Below, one piece after another: positions 17,596 through 24,748 of a DNA stretch of 64,000 nucleotides. Under the pieces are notes generated by a model, which was not told where the DNA came from, did not search any database, and was given only the letters and a program-made list of their open reading frames with translations. Numbering within the stretch: the first letter of the stretch is position 1; each line of letters opens with the position of its first letter. A program made the position numbers and the translations under genes. The DNA comes from Pseudonocardia sediminis (GTDB lineage Bacteria > Actinomycetota > Actinomycetes > Mycobacteriales > Pseudonocardiaceae): contig NZ_SHKL01000001.1 of assembly GCF_004217185.1 (NCBI RefSeq), positions 4,586,001 through 4,650,000 of the forward strand. Reading direction: 5' to 3'.

Positions 17596-18033
17596 CTAGA
17601 GCTTCTCGAGCACCGGCGGGAGCAGCCGCTCCACCTCGTCGCCGAGACGCTCGAACTCGCGCCGCAGGAACGGGGCGGCCAGCTTCAGCAGGCCCTTGAA
17701 CCGCAGGTTCGCGTGGTAGGTGACGGTCGTGCCGCCCTCGTCGGAGGGCTCGACGCGGATGTCGTCGGTCGCGGTGACCGTCGAGTTCTCGCCGACGAAC
17801 GTCAGGCGGGACGGGGTGCGGCTGACGAGGCGGTAGTTCAGCTCGGTCTCGCGGCCGTTGAACACCGACACGTTGTGCCAGGTGCTGCCGATGTCGACCG
17901 GCCCGCCGTCGTCGGAACGGGTGCAGGACTTGGTCCCCGGGTCCCAGACCTCGGAGTGGCCGAAGTCGGCGAGGTAGCCGATGACGGTCTCGACGGGCGT
18001 CGACACCGACATCACGCGCTGCACGCTGACCAC
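17596..18033 (-). CDS. SRPBCC (polyketide cyclase/dehydrase-like) protein
   Basis: 145 aa. It has the START/Bet v1-like fold of SRPBCC proteins: an N-terminal beta-strand (VSVQRVMSVSTPVETVIGYLADF), the WDPGTKSC segment, repeated beta-strands and a long C-terminal helix (FLRREFERLGDEVERLLPPVLEKL split over the end). Members bind hydrophobic ligands; no catalytic residues can be assigned. The GTG start at 18033 follows AGGAG. Convergent with the IclR gene. Confidence 0.8.
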   Translation of the reverse strand: MVSVQRVMSVSTPVETVIGYLADFGHSEVWDPGTKSCTRSDDGGPVDIGSTWHNVSVFNGRETELNYRLVSRTPSRLTFVGENSTVTATDDIRVEPSDEGGTTVTYHANLRFKGLLKLAAPFLRREFERLGDEVERLLPPVLEKL

Positions 18034-18259
18034 CGGCGCTCCTCTCGGCCGGATCGTCCGGCCCTCGGTCGGCCCCGGTGTCACCGGACCGCACACATGA
18101 TGACGCGCAGGAGCGCGACCGGCCAGATGATCTCATGCCCGCCTCGCGCCGAGCAGGAGTGAGTACGTGATCGTGACCGTTCTCCGCGTTCGCCCACGGC
18201 GCCGTGCACCGGCTGGGAACCTCACCTCCGCGAGACGACGTCGACGGTGGGGAGAGGGC

Positions 18260-18562
18260 ATGGCGCAGCCCGACGTCCGGGTGGACCCGGGCGAGGTGGA
18301 CGCGGCGGGGACCGCGCTGGAACGGGTCGGCGCGGACGTCGCCGCCGCGGCGCGGCACTGCGGTCCGGCGATCACCCCCCAGCCGGCCTGGTCACCGGGG
18401 TTCGACTCGGTCGCCGCGTGCGCCGCGCTCGCGGACGCGGGCCTGGATGCGGTCCGTCGCCTCGGCTCCGACCTCGACGTCTGCGCCGCGGCCCTGCACG
18501 GCTGCGCGGCCGCGTGGGCCGCCTCCGACGACGCCGTGGCCCGTTCGCTGCGGGCCGGCTGA
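18260..18562 (+). CDS. WXG100/ESX-like small helical protein
   Basis: 100 aa, Ala-rich and mostly helical with a break around PAWSPGFDS, which gives the helix-turn-helix hairpin shape of ESX/WXG100 proteins (the W-x-G is loosened to W-S-P-G). It has two Cys-rich Ala helices at the C-terminus. It overlaps the hydrolase gene by 1 nt (TGATG). In actinobacteria such small proteins are commonly encoded ahead of larger ESX-type substrates, so it may be a secretion partner or chaperone; no secretion machinery is in the window. Confidence 0.6.
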   Translation: MAQPDVRVDPGEVDAAGTALERVGADVAAAARHCGPAITPQPAWSPGFDSVAACAALADAGLDAVRRLGSDLDVCAAALHGCAAAWAASDDAVARSLRAG

Positions 18563-20178
18563 TGCCGACCTTCGCCGAGCTCGCCGAGATCGACCCGACA
18601 CAGTGGCTGCACCAGGCGCGCGGCTGGGAGCGGCTGGGCCACGACCTCACCGCGCAGGCCGACGGTCTCGACGCCGCGTTCGCGCCGCTGGTCGGCACCT
18701 GGACCGGCGGGGACGCCCGGGCCGCGCACGCGGACCGGGACCGCCTGCGCGCCGAGCTGACCGCGGCCGCCGACCGCAGCGCGACGGCGTCGGAGATCCT
18801 CGGACGCCACGCCGGCGCGGTGCTGGCGGCCCAGAAGCGGATGACCGACGCCGTGCTCGGCGCCAACCCCGCCACCACCCGCGTCGGCGCGGACGGCACG
18901 GTCCTCCCGGCCGAATGGATGATCCTGCCGCCGTTCACGTCGCCGGCGTTCGGGCTGACGTCGTTCGTGACCGACCTGGCCCGGATCACCCGCGAGATCT
19001 CCGCCGCGCTGGAGGACGCCGCGCGCTCGGACCGGGAGACGACCGCGGCGCTGACCGCGCTGGTCCCCGCCGGGACGGCGGGACCCGCACCGGCGACCGT
19101 GGCCCCGGGGCCGGGCACCTCGCCGGCCGGCGTCCGGGGCTGGTGGGACTCCCTCACCCCGGCCGCGCGGGACCGGGCGATCGCCGAGCAGCCGGACCGG
19201 GTGGGCGCGCTCGACGGGGTCCCGGCCGTGGCCCGGGACGCGGCCAACCGTCTGCGGCTCGACGCCGGACGCGACCAGCTGCTGCGCCGTCGCGCGCGTC
19301 TGGTGGAACGGGGCGACACCGCGGCCGCCGGGCAGATCGACGAGCTGCTGCGCGGCGTCGACGCCGTCGGACGCCGGCTGCGGGCGGGCGAGCCCCCGGC
19401 GCTGCTGCTGGGGTTCGACATCGACGGTCCCGGGCACGCGATCGTCGCGATGGGGAATCCGGACACCGCCGAGCACGTCGTCACCTACGTCCCCGGGACG
19501 ACCGCCCGTCTCGCGGCGATCGAGACCGACCTGCACCGCGCCGACGCGACCGTCTCCGCCGCCCGCGCCGCGGACCCGCGGGCGGGCACCGCCGCCGTCA
19601 CCTGGCTCGGCTACGACGCGCCGCCCGACATCGCCCGTGCCGCGGCCACCGGGTACGCCGAACGCGCCGCCGAGCCGCTGGCCCGCTTCCAGGAGGGGCT
19701 GCGCGCGTCCCACCAGGGGGCGCCGGTGCACCGGACGCTGGTCGGCCACAGCTACGGCTCGACCGTCGCCGGGTACGCCGCGCGCCGCGACGGCCCGGTC
19801 GCCGAGGACCTCGTCCTGGTCGCGAGCCCCGGGGCGGGCACGCGGCGCGGGGTCGCCGACCTCAACACCGACCCGGAGCACGTGTGGGCGACCACGGCGG
19901 CGAACGACCCGATCCGCCAGTTCGCGCGGACCGACCTGATGGGCACCTCGGCGCCCTTCGCGCAGCGGGCGACGCTCGCGCACGGCCTCGACCCGACCCA
20001 CCCGGCGTTCGGGGCCCGCGTGTTCGCCTCCGACCCCGGGACCCTGCTGCCCCGGCCGGACGACCCGTCGACACCGGGGAACGAGTCCGCGGGGACCCAC
20101 AGCCGATACTGGGACCAGGGATCGCGGTCCTGGGAGGCGCTCGGACGGATCTCCGTGGGCCGCCCGCCGACCGGCTGA
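18562..20178 (+). CDS. DUF1023-type alpha/beta hydrolase with WXG-like N-terminus
   Basis: 538 aa. The first ~100 residues form an Ala-rich helical hairpin with a WxGxxA-type turn (TWTGGDARAAH), like ESX substrates. The C-terminal half is an alpha/beta hydrolase of the actinobacterial DUF1023 class: TWLGYDAP, nucleophile elbow GHSYGS (Ser397), then LVASPGAGTRR and a late H/D-containing segment. It probably hydrolyses an ester or lipid and may be exported by a type VII system (inference). It is translationally coupled to the small helical protein. Confidence 0.8.
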   Translation: MPTFAELAEIDPTQWLHQARGWERLGHDLTAQADGLDAAFAPLVGTWTGGDARAAHADRDRLRAELTAAADRSATASEILGRHAGAVLAAQKRMTDAVLGANPATTRVGADGTVLPAEWMILPPFTSPAFGLTSFVTDLARITREISAALEDAARSDRETTAALTALVPAGTAGPAPATVAPGPGTSPAGVRGWWDSLTPAARDRAIAEQPDRVGALDGVPAVARDAANRLRLDAGRDQLLRRRARLVERGDTAAAGQIDELLRGVDAVGRRLRAGEPPALLLGFDIDGPGHAIVAMGNPDTAEHVVTYVPGTTARLAAIETDLHRADATVSAARAADPRAGTAAVTWLGYDAPPDIARAAATGYAERAAEPLARFQEGLRASHQGAPVHRTLVGHSYGSTVAGYAARRDGPVAEDLVLVASPGAGTRRGVADLNTDPEHVWATTAANDPIRQFARTDLMGTSAPFAQRATLAHGLDPTHPAFGARVFASDPGTLLPRPDDPSTPGNESAGTHSRYWDQGSRSWEALGRISVGRPPTG

Positions 20179-20274
20179 GGACCGGTCGTCGACCAGGTCA
20201 CACCGGCTGTCGCCGCTGCGGGGCCGACCCGCACGGACAGGACGACGAGCGGACACGCTGTCCGGGCTAGGCTC

Positions 20275-20298
20275 TAGTCGTCGCCGCCAGGGCGACTA
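20275..20298. promoter_or_regulatory. Inverted repeat upstream of TetR gene
   Basis: TAGTCG (20275-20280) and CGACTA (20293-20298) flank a 12-bp GC-rich centre, just after a TAGGCT -10-like hexamer and 39 bp before the GTG start. Position fits autoregulation by the TetR protein. Confidence 0.4.
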
Positions 20299-20337
20299 TG
20301 CGTAAGGCTGTGACGATCCCGGACCGAAGGACCATTC

Positions 20338-21006
20338 GTGACCGAGAGCAAGCCCGCCCGGCGGACCGGCAGACCGCCGCTGACCGACCGGGCGACCCTG
20401 CTGACCGCCGCCCGCGAGATCGGCCTCGCGTCGCTCACCGTCGGCGCGGTCACCTCTCGGGTGGGGGTCAAGTACTCCACGTTCTACCGGCACTTCGCCA
20501 GCCTCGAGGCGCTGCTGACGGCCGTCGTCGACGAGATCTACTCCGAGGCCGAGTTCCCCGAGCAGCACGACCGGTGGCAGGACCACGTGGTCGCGATGGC
20601 CGACGCACTCTCCGAGATGCTGGCGAAGCACCCGGGCCTGGCCCTGACCGTGCTGCGGCTGCCCGCCCTCCCCGAGCGGACGCTCGAGGCCTACCGCCGC
20701 CTCACCGAGTGTCTCGTCGCAGCGGGGTTCGACGCGGACGAGGCGGTGCTCGGTGCGACCACGATCCTCGAGGTGGTCATGATGCCGTGGCTCACCACCT
20801 CCGAAGGGGGTGTGAACGCCCAGGAGCGGGAGTCGCAGATCGGTTCCACCGCCGAGCCGCTCGATCCCGCGGTCCGGGCGGCGAGCCTCGGCGTCGTCGA
20901 CGATCCGCCGCGCCGGTGGACGCTGCGCAAGGTGGAGCTCCTGATCGCGGGCCTGGAGGCGCGGCTCGACCGGGCCACGGCGGCCGGTCCGACGTCCGGT
21001 TCCTGA
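20338..21006 (+). CDS. TetR family transcriptional regulator
   Basis: 222 aa. The N-terminal HTH (residues ~18-65: LLTAAREIGLASLTVGAVTSRVGVKYSTFYRHF split over the segment) is a clear TetR domain. The all-helical ligand-binding part resembles TetR_C domains. The GTG start at 20338 gives the usual basic N-terminus. No divergent target gene is adjacent, so regulation is likely of itself and of distant genes. Confidence 0.88.
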   Translation: MTESKPARRTGRPPLTDRATLLTAAREIGLASLTVGAVTSRVGVKYSTFYRHFASLEALLTAVVDEIYSEAEFPEQHDRWQDHVVAMADALSEMLAKHPGLALTVLRLPALPERTLEAYRRLTECLVAAGFDADEAVLGATTILEVVMMPWLTTSEGGVNAQERESQIGSTAEPLDPAVRAASLGVVDDPPRRWTLRKVELLIAGLEARLDRATAAGPTSGS

Positions 21007-21089
21007 CCGGTTCCCCCGACGGAGCGGCCATGCGGGCGCTCTCAGATCGAGACCCCACGCCCGCGGCCCGGCCGCTACGGTCCGGTTCC

Positions 21090-21377
21090 ATGCCGAACGA
21101 CGACGTCGACGTCCTGGACATCCTGGAGAAGGTCCCCCAGCTGGGAGACGCGCAGATCTGGGAGATCGCGAAGCGCTGCCGGATCTACCGGGGGCGGGCC
21201 GACGGTGAGGACCAGACCGTCGAGCTCGAGATGAGCGTCGACACCGCCGGGCGCTGGATGGTCGTGGCCCGCGACGAGGCACGGGACCTCACCGCGCAGG
21301 GCGTCCCGATGCCGGGGCTGAACGGCGCGATCCACATGGTGCCCTGGTACATGCTCGACTCCGATCCCGAGGAGTGA
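21090..21377 (+). CDS. Hypothetical acidic protein
   Basis: 95 aa, acidic, with no signal peptide and no recognised domain. It starts with an Asp/Leu-rich helix and ends in a beta-rich part (TVELEMSVDTAGRWMVVARD). High third-position GC supports coding. It is convergent with the cold-shock gene across a strong hairpin. Confidence 0.6.
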   Translation: MPNDDVDVLDILEKVPQLGDAQIWEIAKRCRIYRGRADGEDQTVELEMSVDTAGRWMVVARDEARDLTAQGVPMPGLNGAIHMVPWYMLDSDPEE

Positions 21378-21413
21378 CCGGGACCCGGGGAGTGGCAGGG
21401 CCCGGACACGACG

Positions 21414-21445
21414 GTGCCGCGGCCCGCCGGAGCGGACCGCGGCAC
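21414..21445. terminator. Bidirectional hairpin between convergent genes
   Basis: GTGCCGCGG (21414-21422) pairs perfectly with CCGCGGCAC (21437-21445) around a 14-nt loop, midway between two convergent stops. No U tract. Confidence 0.55.
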
Positions 21446-21479
21446 GTCGATCGGACCACTGATCAGGGCATGACCTCGG

Positions 21480-21683
21480 TCAGCCCGGGACGACCTGGTC
21501 CGCCTGCGGGCCCTTCTGACCCTGCGTGACCTCGAAGGTCACGGCCTGTCCTTCGTCGAGAGAGCGGTAGCCGGAGGACTGGATCGCGCTGAAGTGCACG
21601 AACAGGTCCTGGCCGCCTCCCTCCGGCGTGATGAAGCCGTAGCCCTTCTCCGCGTTGAACCACTTGACCGTTCCCTGTGGCAT
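21480..21683 (-). CDS. Cold-shock protein (CspA family)
   Basis: 67 aa single CSD/OB-fold RNA chaperone. RNP1 (KGYGFIT) and RNP2 (DLFVHFSAI) motifs are intact and the length is the family norm. It binds single-stranded RNA/DNA and melts secondary structure. GAGGAGA lies 8 nt before the ATG at 21683. The ~110-nt region upstream contains a TGTCG..CGACA dyad that could form a structured leader, as is common for csp genes. Confidence 0.96.
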   Translation of the reverse strand: MPQGTVKWFNAEKGYGFITPEGGGQDLFVHFSAIQSSGYRSLDEGQAVTFEVTQGQKGPQADQVVPG

Positions 21684-21793
21684 CCGGGTGTCTCCTCGAG
21701 CGTTCTGCCGATGTCGTACCGGTGCGACACTACTCACTCCGGACCGATTCACCTGCAAGAACTTCCGCAGAATCTCCCTCATCGAAGGACGGG

Positions 21794-21961
21794 TCAGCGG
21801 ACCTTCTCCGGGATGTGGTCCAGCGCGCGCAGGATCTTCTCGGCGAGCGTGGCCGCGGCGGCCTCGGGGACGTCGGCGCTCTGCCGGAGTTCGGCGACGA
21901 CGAGGGAGAGGCGCAGCTCGTAGGGGGTCACGTACGTGGGGGCGGTGGCGACGGTCGTCAT
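21794..21961 (-). CDS. Small hypothetical protein, 55 aa
   Basis: ATG at 21961 overlaps the stop of the preceding Pro-rich gene (ATGA). The product has a Thr/Val/Pro N-terminus, [19 protein letters not shown], an Ala-rich helix and [15 protein letters not shown] at the end. Frame and codon bias are good, no domain recognised. Third gene of a coupled set with the DUF5994 gene. Confidence 0.55.
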   Translation of the reverse strand: MTTVATAPTYVTPYELRLSLVVAELRQSADVPEAAAATLAEKILRALDHIPEKVR

Positions 21962-22095
21962 CGGACGTCCTTGTCTGTGGTCGGGACGGTGTCCGTGACC
22001 GGCGCGGGGTCCGGGGTCGGCACGGGGTTCTGGGTCGGCACCGGGTTCTGGGTCGGCACGGGGTTCTGGGGCGGCACCGGGTTCTGCGGCGTCAC
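21958..22095 (-). CDS. Pro-rich hexapeptide-repeat small protein, 45 aa
   Basis: The GTG start at 22095 overlaps the DUF5994 stop (GTGA) and its own stop overlaps the next start (ATGA), so both ends are coupled. The first half is QNPVPP followed by three [12 protein letters not shown]-like repeats, encoded by the 18-bp tandem repeat; the second half is Pro/Asp/Thr-rich. It is probably disordered. It may be a short linker-like peptide, or the remnant of a fusion. Confidence 0.45.
   Translation of the reverse strand: MTPQNPVPPQNPVPTQNPVPTQNPVPTPDPAPVTDTVPTTDKDVR
22021..22092. repeat. Four tandem 18-bp repeats
   Basis: Units begin at 22021, 22039, 22057 and 22075; consensus CACSGGGTTCTGGGTCGG with the last unit degenerate. 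Length is a multiple of three, so copy-number change keeps the reading frame of the Pro-rich ORF on the minus strand. Confidence 0.85.
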
Positions 22096-22523
22096 GGGCT
22101 CCGGGGCGCGAGCAGGTCGGCGACCGAGTCGAGGTTGCCGGCCGACCCGGCGGCGGCGAGCGCGTGCTCCGCGTCGGCCGCCGAGGTGCCGGGCGGGACG
22201 ACGAGCAGGGTCCGCCAGCGGCTGCCGTCGAGGACGTTCATCGTGTGCGCCGGCAGCGTCCGGTACCCGCCGAGCTTGACGACGGTGCCGTCGACGAGCG
22301 CCCGGCGCGGGGTGTCGTCCCAGTCGGGGAAGGAGTAGCTGACCCGGTCGACGTGCCCGGCGCCCGGTTCGGCCGCGAGCGCCTCCAGCTCGACGGCGAG
22401 GTCGCGCGAGCGCGGCCACCACGCACCGTCGACGTACCCGGTGTCGGTCGAGGAGTCGGGCTTGAACGTGAGCCGGCGACCGGCGGTGGAAGGGGCCGAT
22501 GCCTCGGCGAGCGACGACGTCAT
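22092..22523 (-). CDS. DUF5994 family protein
   Basis: 143 aa. It looks like the small actinobacterial DUF5994 family: GYVDGAWWPRSRDLAVELEAL in two parts, then VSYSFPDWDDTPRR and TLLVVPPGTSAADAEHAL. Function unknown; the family is soluble and conserved in actinobacteria. The ATG at 22523 lacks a clear ribosome site. It starts a minus-strand set of three coupled genes and is divergent from the Asp23/Gls24 gene. Confidence 0.75.
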   Translation of the reverse strand: MTSSLAEASAPSTAGRRLTFKPDSSTDTGYVDGAWWPRSRDLAVELEALAAEPGAGHVDRVSYSFPDWDDTPRRALVDGTVVKLGGYRTLPAHTMNVLDGSRWRTLLVVPPGTSAADAEHALAAAGSAGNLDSVADLLAPRSP

Positions 22524-22746
22524 GGAGGGCGTTCCGTCCCCGGACGCCGACGAGACGTCCGGTGTGGACTGTCATCGAGGACGACCGGGCGACTGCCCGT
22601 GTGCAGGGTGCTCGACTCCCCCGACACTACTCCGATCGGGGCCCCGTGGTGCGCGGTCGCGAGCTGGACCACTCCGGCACCACCCGCCCCGCGCGCGTCG
22701 AGACCGACGGCGCGCCCGCGCACGTCGTACGGTGTGCACGCCCACC

Positions 22747-22763
22747 ATCGGGTGATACCCGAT
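22747..22763. promoter_or_regulatory. 7-3-7 palindrome upstream of Asp23/Gls24 gene
   Basis: ATCGGGT-GAT-ACCCGAT is a perfect dyad in the 286-bp divergent spacer, 46 bp before the ATG at 22810. Likely an operator; the regulator is not identified. The rest of the spacer (22524-22809) holds no gene that I can support. Confidence 0.45.
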
Positions 22764-22809
22764 CGGCACCGAACGACCGGCCCGATCCCCCGCCTCCGGA
22801 GCGTGCACG

Positions 22810-23502
22810 ATGCCCACCACCGACCGTGACCCGAACGGGCGGCCGTCCCCGGCGACGCGACCCTGGACGACCGGCCGCCACCGTCACGGCCGGAACGCGG
22901 TTCCGGAGCAGCAGTCCGCACCGGCCTCCCCGTCCGCTCCGCCGTCCGGGTCCGCTCCGTCGTCCGAATCCGCTCCGTCGTCCGGGCTGTCCGGGTCGTC
23001 CGGGCCCGCCTCGGACTCGAGGACCTCGGACGCCCCGGTTCCGGCGCCGCGGGCCGCGGAGCCCACGGCCGGCAGCGAGCCGGCGCCCCGGCCTCGCCCC
23101 GCCGACGGTTGCACAGGGGCCGGGCCCGCCTCCGCCGGCGCCGCGGAGTCCCGGGGCACCACCGAGATCGCGGACCGCGTCGTGCAGAAGATCGCCGCGG
23201 CCGCCATCGGCGAGATCTCCGAGATCGGCGGTCCGGTCCCGCGCGTCCTCGGGGTCGCGGTCGGGTCCGAGGACCCCGACCACCGGCCGCACGTCACGGC
23301 CACGGTGCACGGCACGGACGTCGACCTGGCCGTCCGCGCGAGCGTGCACCACCCGGCCCCGATCGCCGACGTCGTCGGGCGGGCCCGCTCCCGAGCGGCG
23401 GCACGGATCGCGCAGGCGACCGGCCTGCAGGTGCGCCACCTCGACGTCACCGTCACCGCCCTGAGCACCGATCCCGCCCCGGCCGGACGCACCGTCCGCT
23501 GA
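22810..23502 (+). CDS. Asp23/Gls24 family envelope stress protein
   Basis: 230 aa. A long disordered Ser/Pro/Ala-rich N-terminus (about residues 1-115, encoded by imperfect TCCG-rich repeats) precedes the Gls24/Asp23 domain: EIADRVVQKIAAAAIGEI, GVAVGSEDPD.., PHVTATVHGTDVDLAV and the C-terminal VRHLDVTVTAL. Proteins of this family sit at the inner face of the membrane and respond to envelope or alkaline stress. No partner (AmaP-like) gene is next to it. Confidence 0.8.
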   Translation: MPTTDRDPNGRPSPATRPWTTGRHRHGRNAVPEQQSAPASPSAPPSGSAPSSESAPSSGLSGSSGPASDSRTSDAPVPAPRAAEPTAGSEPAPRPRPADGCTGAGPASAGAAESRGTTEIADRVVQKIAAAAIGEISEIGGPVPRVLGVAVGSEDPDHRPHVTATVHGTDVDLAVRASVHHPAPIADVVGRARSRAAARIAQATGLQVRHLDVTVTALSTDPAPAGRTVR

Positions 23503-23610
23503 TCACCGCCGCCGCCCGTCGCCCGCTCGCCGATCGGGCGGGTGCCGCCTCTCCGGGGCGGGCGGGGCGCGGCGGGACGGATCGGGCGCCGCGCTCGCAG
23601 GATCGGCCGG

Positions 23611-23646
23611 TCATGATCGATGTCTGGGTCATGATCGATGTCTGGG
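23611..23646. repeat. Two tandem copies of an 18-bp unit
   Basis: TCATGATCGATGTCTGGG occurs at 23611-23628 and 23629-23646, followed by a degenerate third copy. It lies between genes and next to a GTGCC..GGCAC dyad (23656-23671). It could be an iteron-like or operator array. Confidence 0.6.
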
Positions 23647-23694
23647 TCACGATCGGTGCCATCGGTGGCACTTATCGTTCCACACAGATCGATC

Positions 23695-23838
23695 ATGGAC
23701 GCCGATCGACCGTCGAAGGCCGGAGGGTATCCGGATCGGGACCCGGCCCCACCACGTCGCCGACGACCGGAGCCCGCGCACCCGGCCCGGCGTCCGGCCG
23801 TTCACGACACGGCCCAGCCGGCGCGCCCGTCGCCGTGA
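23695..23838 (+). CDS. Doubtful small ORF, 47 aa
   Basis: ATG at 23695, Arg/Pro-rich, no domain. Its only support is that its stop overlaps the GTG of the next small frame (GTGA at 23835). Could be chance in high-GC DNA. Confidence 0.2.
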   Translation: MDADRPSKAGGYPDRDPAPPRRRRPEPAHPARRPAVHDTAQPARPSP

Positions 23839-24023
23839 CCGAACCGAACCGAACCGAACCGACCGCGGCGTCCTCCCCCGACGACGCGCTCGCGCAGCTC
23901 GTCCTCCGGACGCATCAGCCGGTCCCGCTCGGCCTCGGCGAGCTGCCATCCCGGGCGAGGTCGATCCCGACACGTCGTGAGCGCGAGCGTCACGGAACGG
24001 CGGCCGGGCCGACCACATCATGA
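23835..24023 (+). CDS. Doubtful small ORF, 62 aa
   Basis: GTG at 23835. The middle part ASSPDDALAQLVLRTHQPV looks protein-like, but the N-terminal PNRTEPT part comes from a simple AACCG repeat. No ribosome site and no known domain. The rest of 23503-24194 shows no supported gene. Confidence 0.25.
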   Translation: MTEPNRTEPTAASSPDDALAQLVLRTHQPVPLGLGELPSRARSIPTRRERERHGTAAGPTTS

Positions 24024-24194
24024 CGCTCGATCGGCCCCCACCGAAGGCGTGAGCGTCGGCCGTCACGAGATGGTCGGGCACATGACCGGATCGTGACTCC
24101 CGACGCCTCGGGGCACGCGATCCGCGTACGCCCGTCCCGCCCCGTCCGACGTCGACTCTCGCCGATCAGCCCCGCCGCCCACGAGCCGAGGCGG

Positions 24195-24605
24195 TCAGTC
24201 GCCGGGCCCCTGATCCCGTTCCGGACGGTCCTGGACGAGCATCGACGCCCGTTGCCGGGTGACCCCGAACAGCTTCCCGATCGCGGTGATGCTGACGCCC
24301 TCCCGTTGCAGCGCCCGGGCCTCCTCGCGACGGAAGCGGCTCCCCGCCCCGCCCAGGGTGTCGAGCGCCCGGCTGATCCGTTCGATGATCAACGGGGGCT
24401 CCTCGGCGGGGACGATCTCGCGCCAGGGGTGCCCGCCCCGGCGGAGCGCGATCAGCTCGTCGGCCCGCTCCGCCGCCGCGGTCAGCTCGGCGACGGTGTG
24501 CTCGAGCTCGGTCCGCAGGTCGACGAGCGCACGCACCACGTCGTCCTCGCCGGGGTCACCGGACCCGGAGGGCGGGAGATCGTCGGTGACGGGGTCGTCG
24601 GGCAC
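24195..24605 (-). CDS. HTH-type DNA-binding protein
   Basis: 136 aa. An acidic N-terminus, a coiled-coil-like helix (LVDLRTELEHTVAELTAAAERADEL in segments) and a C-terminal helix-turn-helix EARALQREGVSITAIGKLFGVTRQRASML. This layout is like small actinobacterial regulators that recognise DNA through a resolvase/Xre-type HTH. The GTG start at 24605 follows GAGGAG. It is divergent from the second GMC oxidoreductase gene across a 20-bp palindrome and could regulate it. Confidence 0.7.
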   Translation of the reverse strand: MPDDPVTDDLPPSGSGDPGEDDVVRALVDLRTELEHTVAELTAAAERADELIALRRGGHPWREIVPAEEPPLIIERISRALDTLGGAGSRFRREEARALQREGVSITAIGKLFGVTRQRASMLVQDRPERDQGPGD

Positions 24606-24696
24606 GGCAGCTCCTCGTCGTCGCGTCGGGTCCAGGCCCGGTGGGGTCACCCTCCACACCCTGCACGACCGGGTGAGGTCATCGTCTAGAGTGTTC

Positions 24697-24716
24697 ACCG
24701 CAATAGCTATTGCGGT
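24697..24716. promoter_or_regulatory. Perfect 20-bp palindrome operator
   Basis: ACCGCAATAGCTATTGCGGT is fully self-complementary, 33 bp before the GMC oxidoreductase start. Even-spaced perfect palindromes with an AT-rich centre in GC-rich DNA are typical TetR/GntR/MarR-type operators. A TAGAGT -10-like hexamer (24687-24692) lies just upstream. Confidence 0.6.
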
Positions 24717-24748
24717 ACCCGTACGCTGGGGAAACGGACAGGCGAGAC

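Noticed and set aside
21684-21793. Known csp thermosensor riboswitch
   Set aside because: A dyad exists in the leader but no recognisable conserved cold-box or csp 5'-UTR structure.
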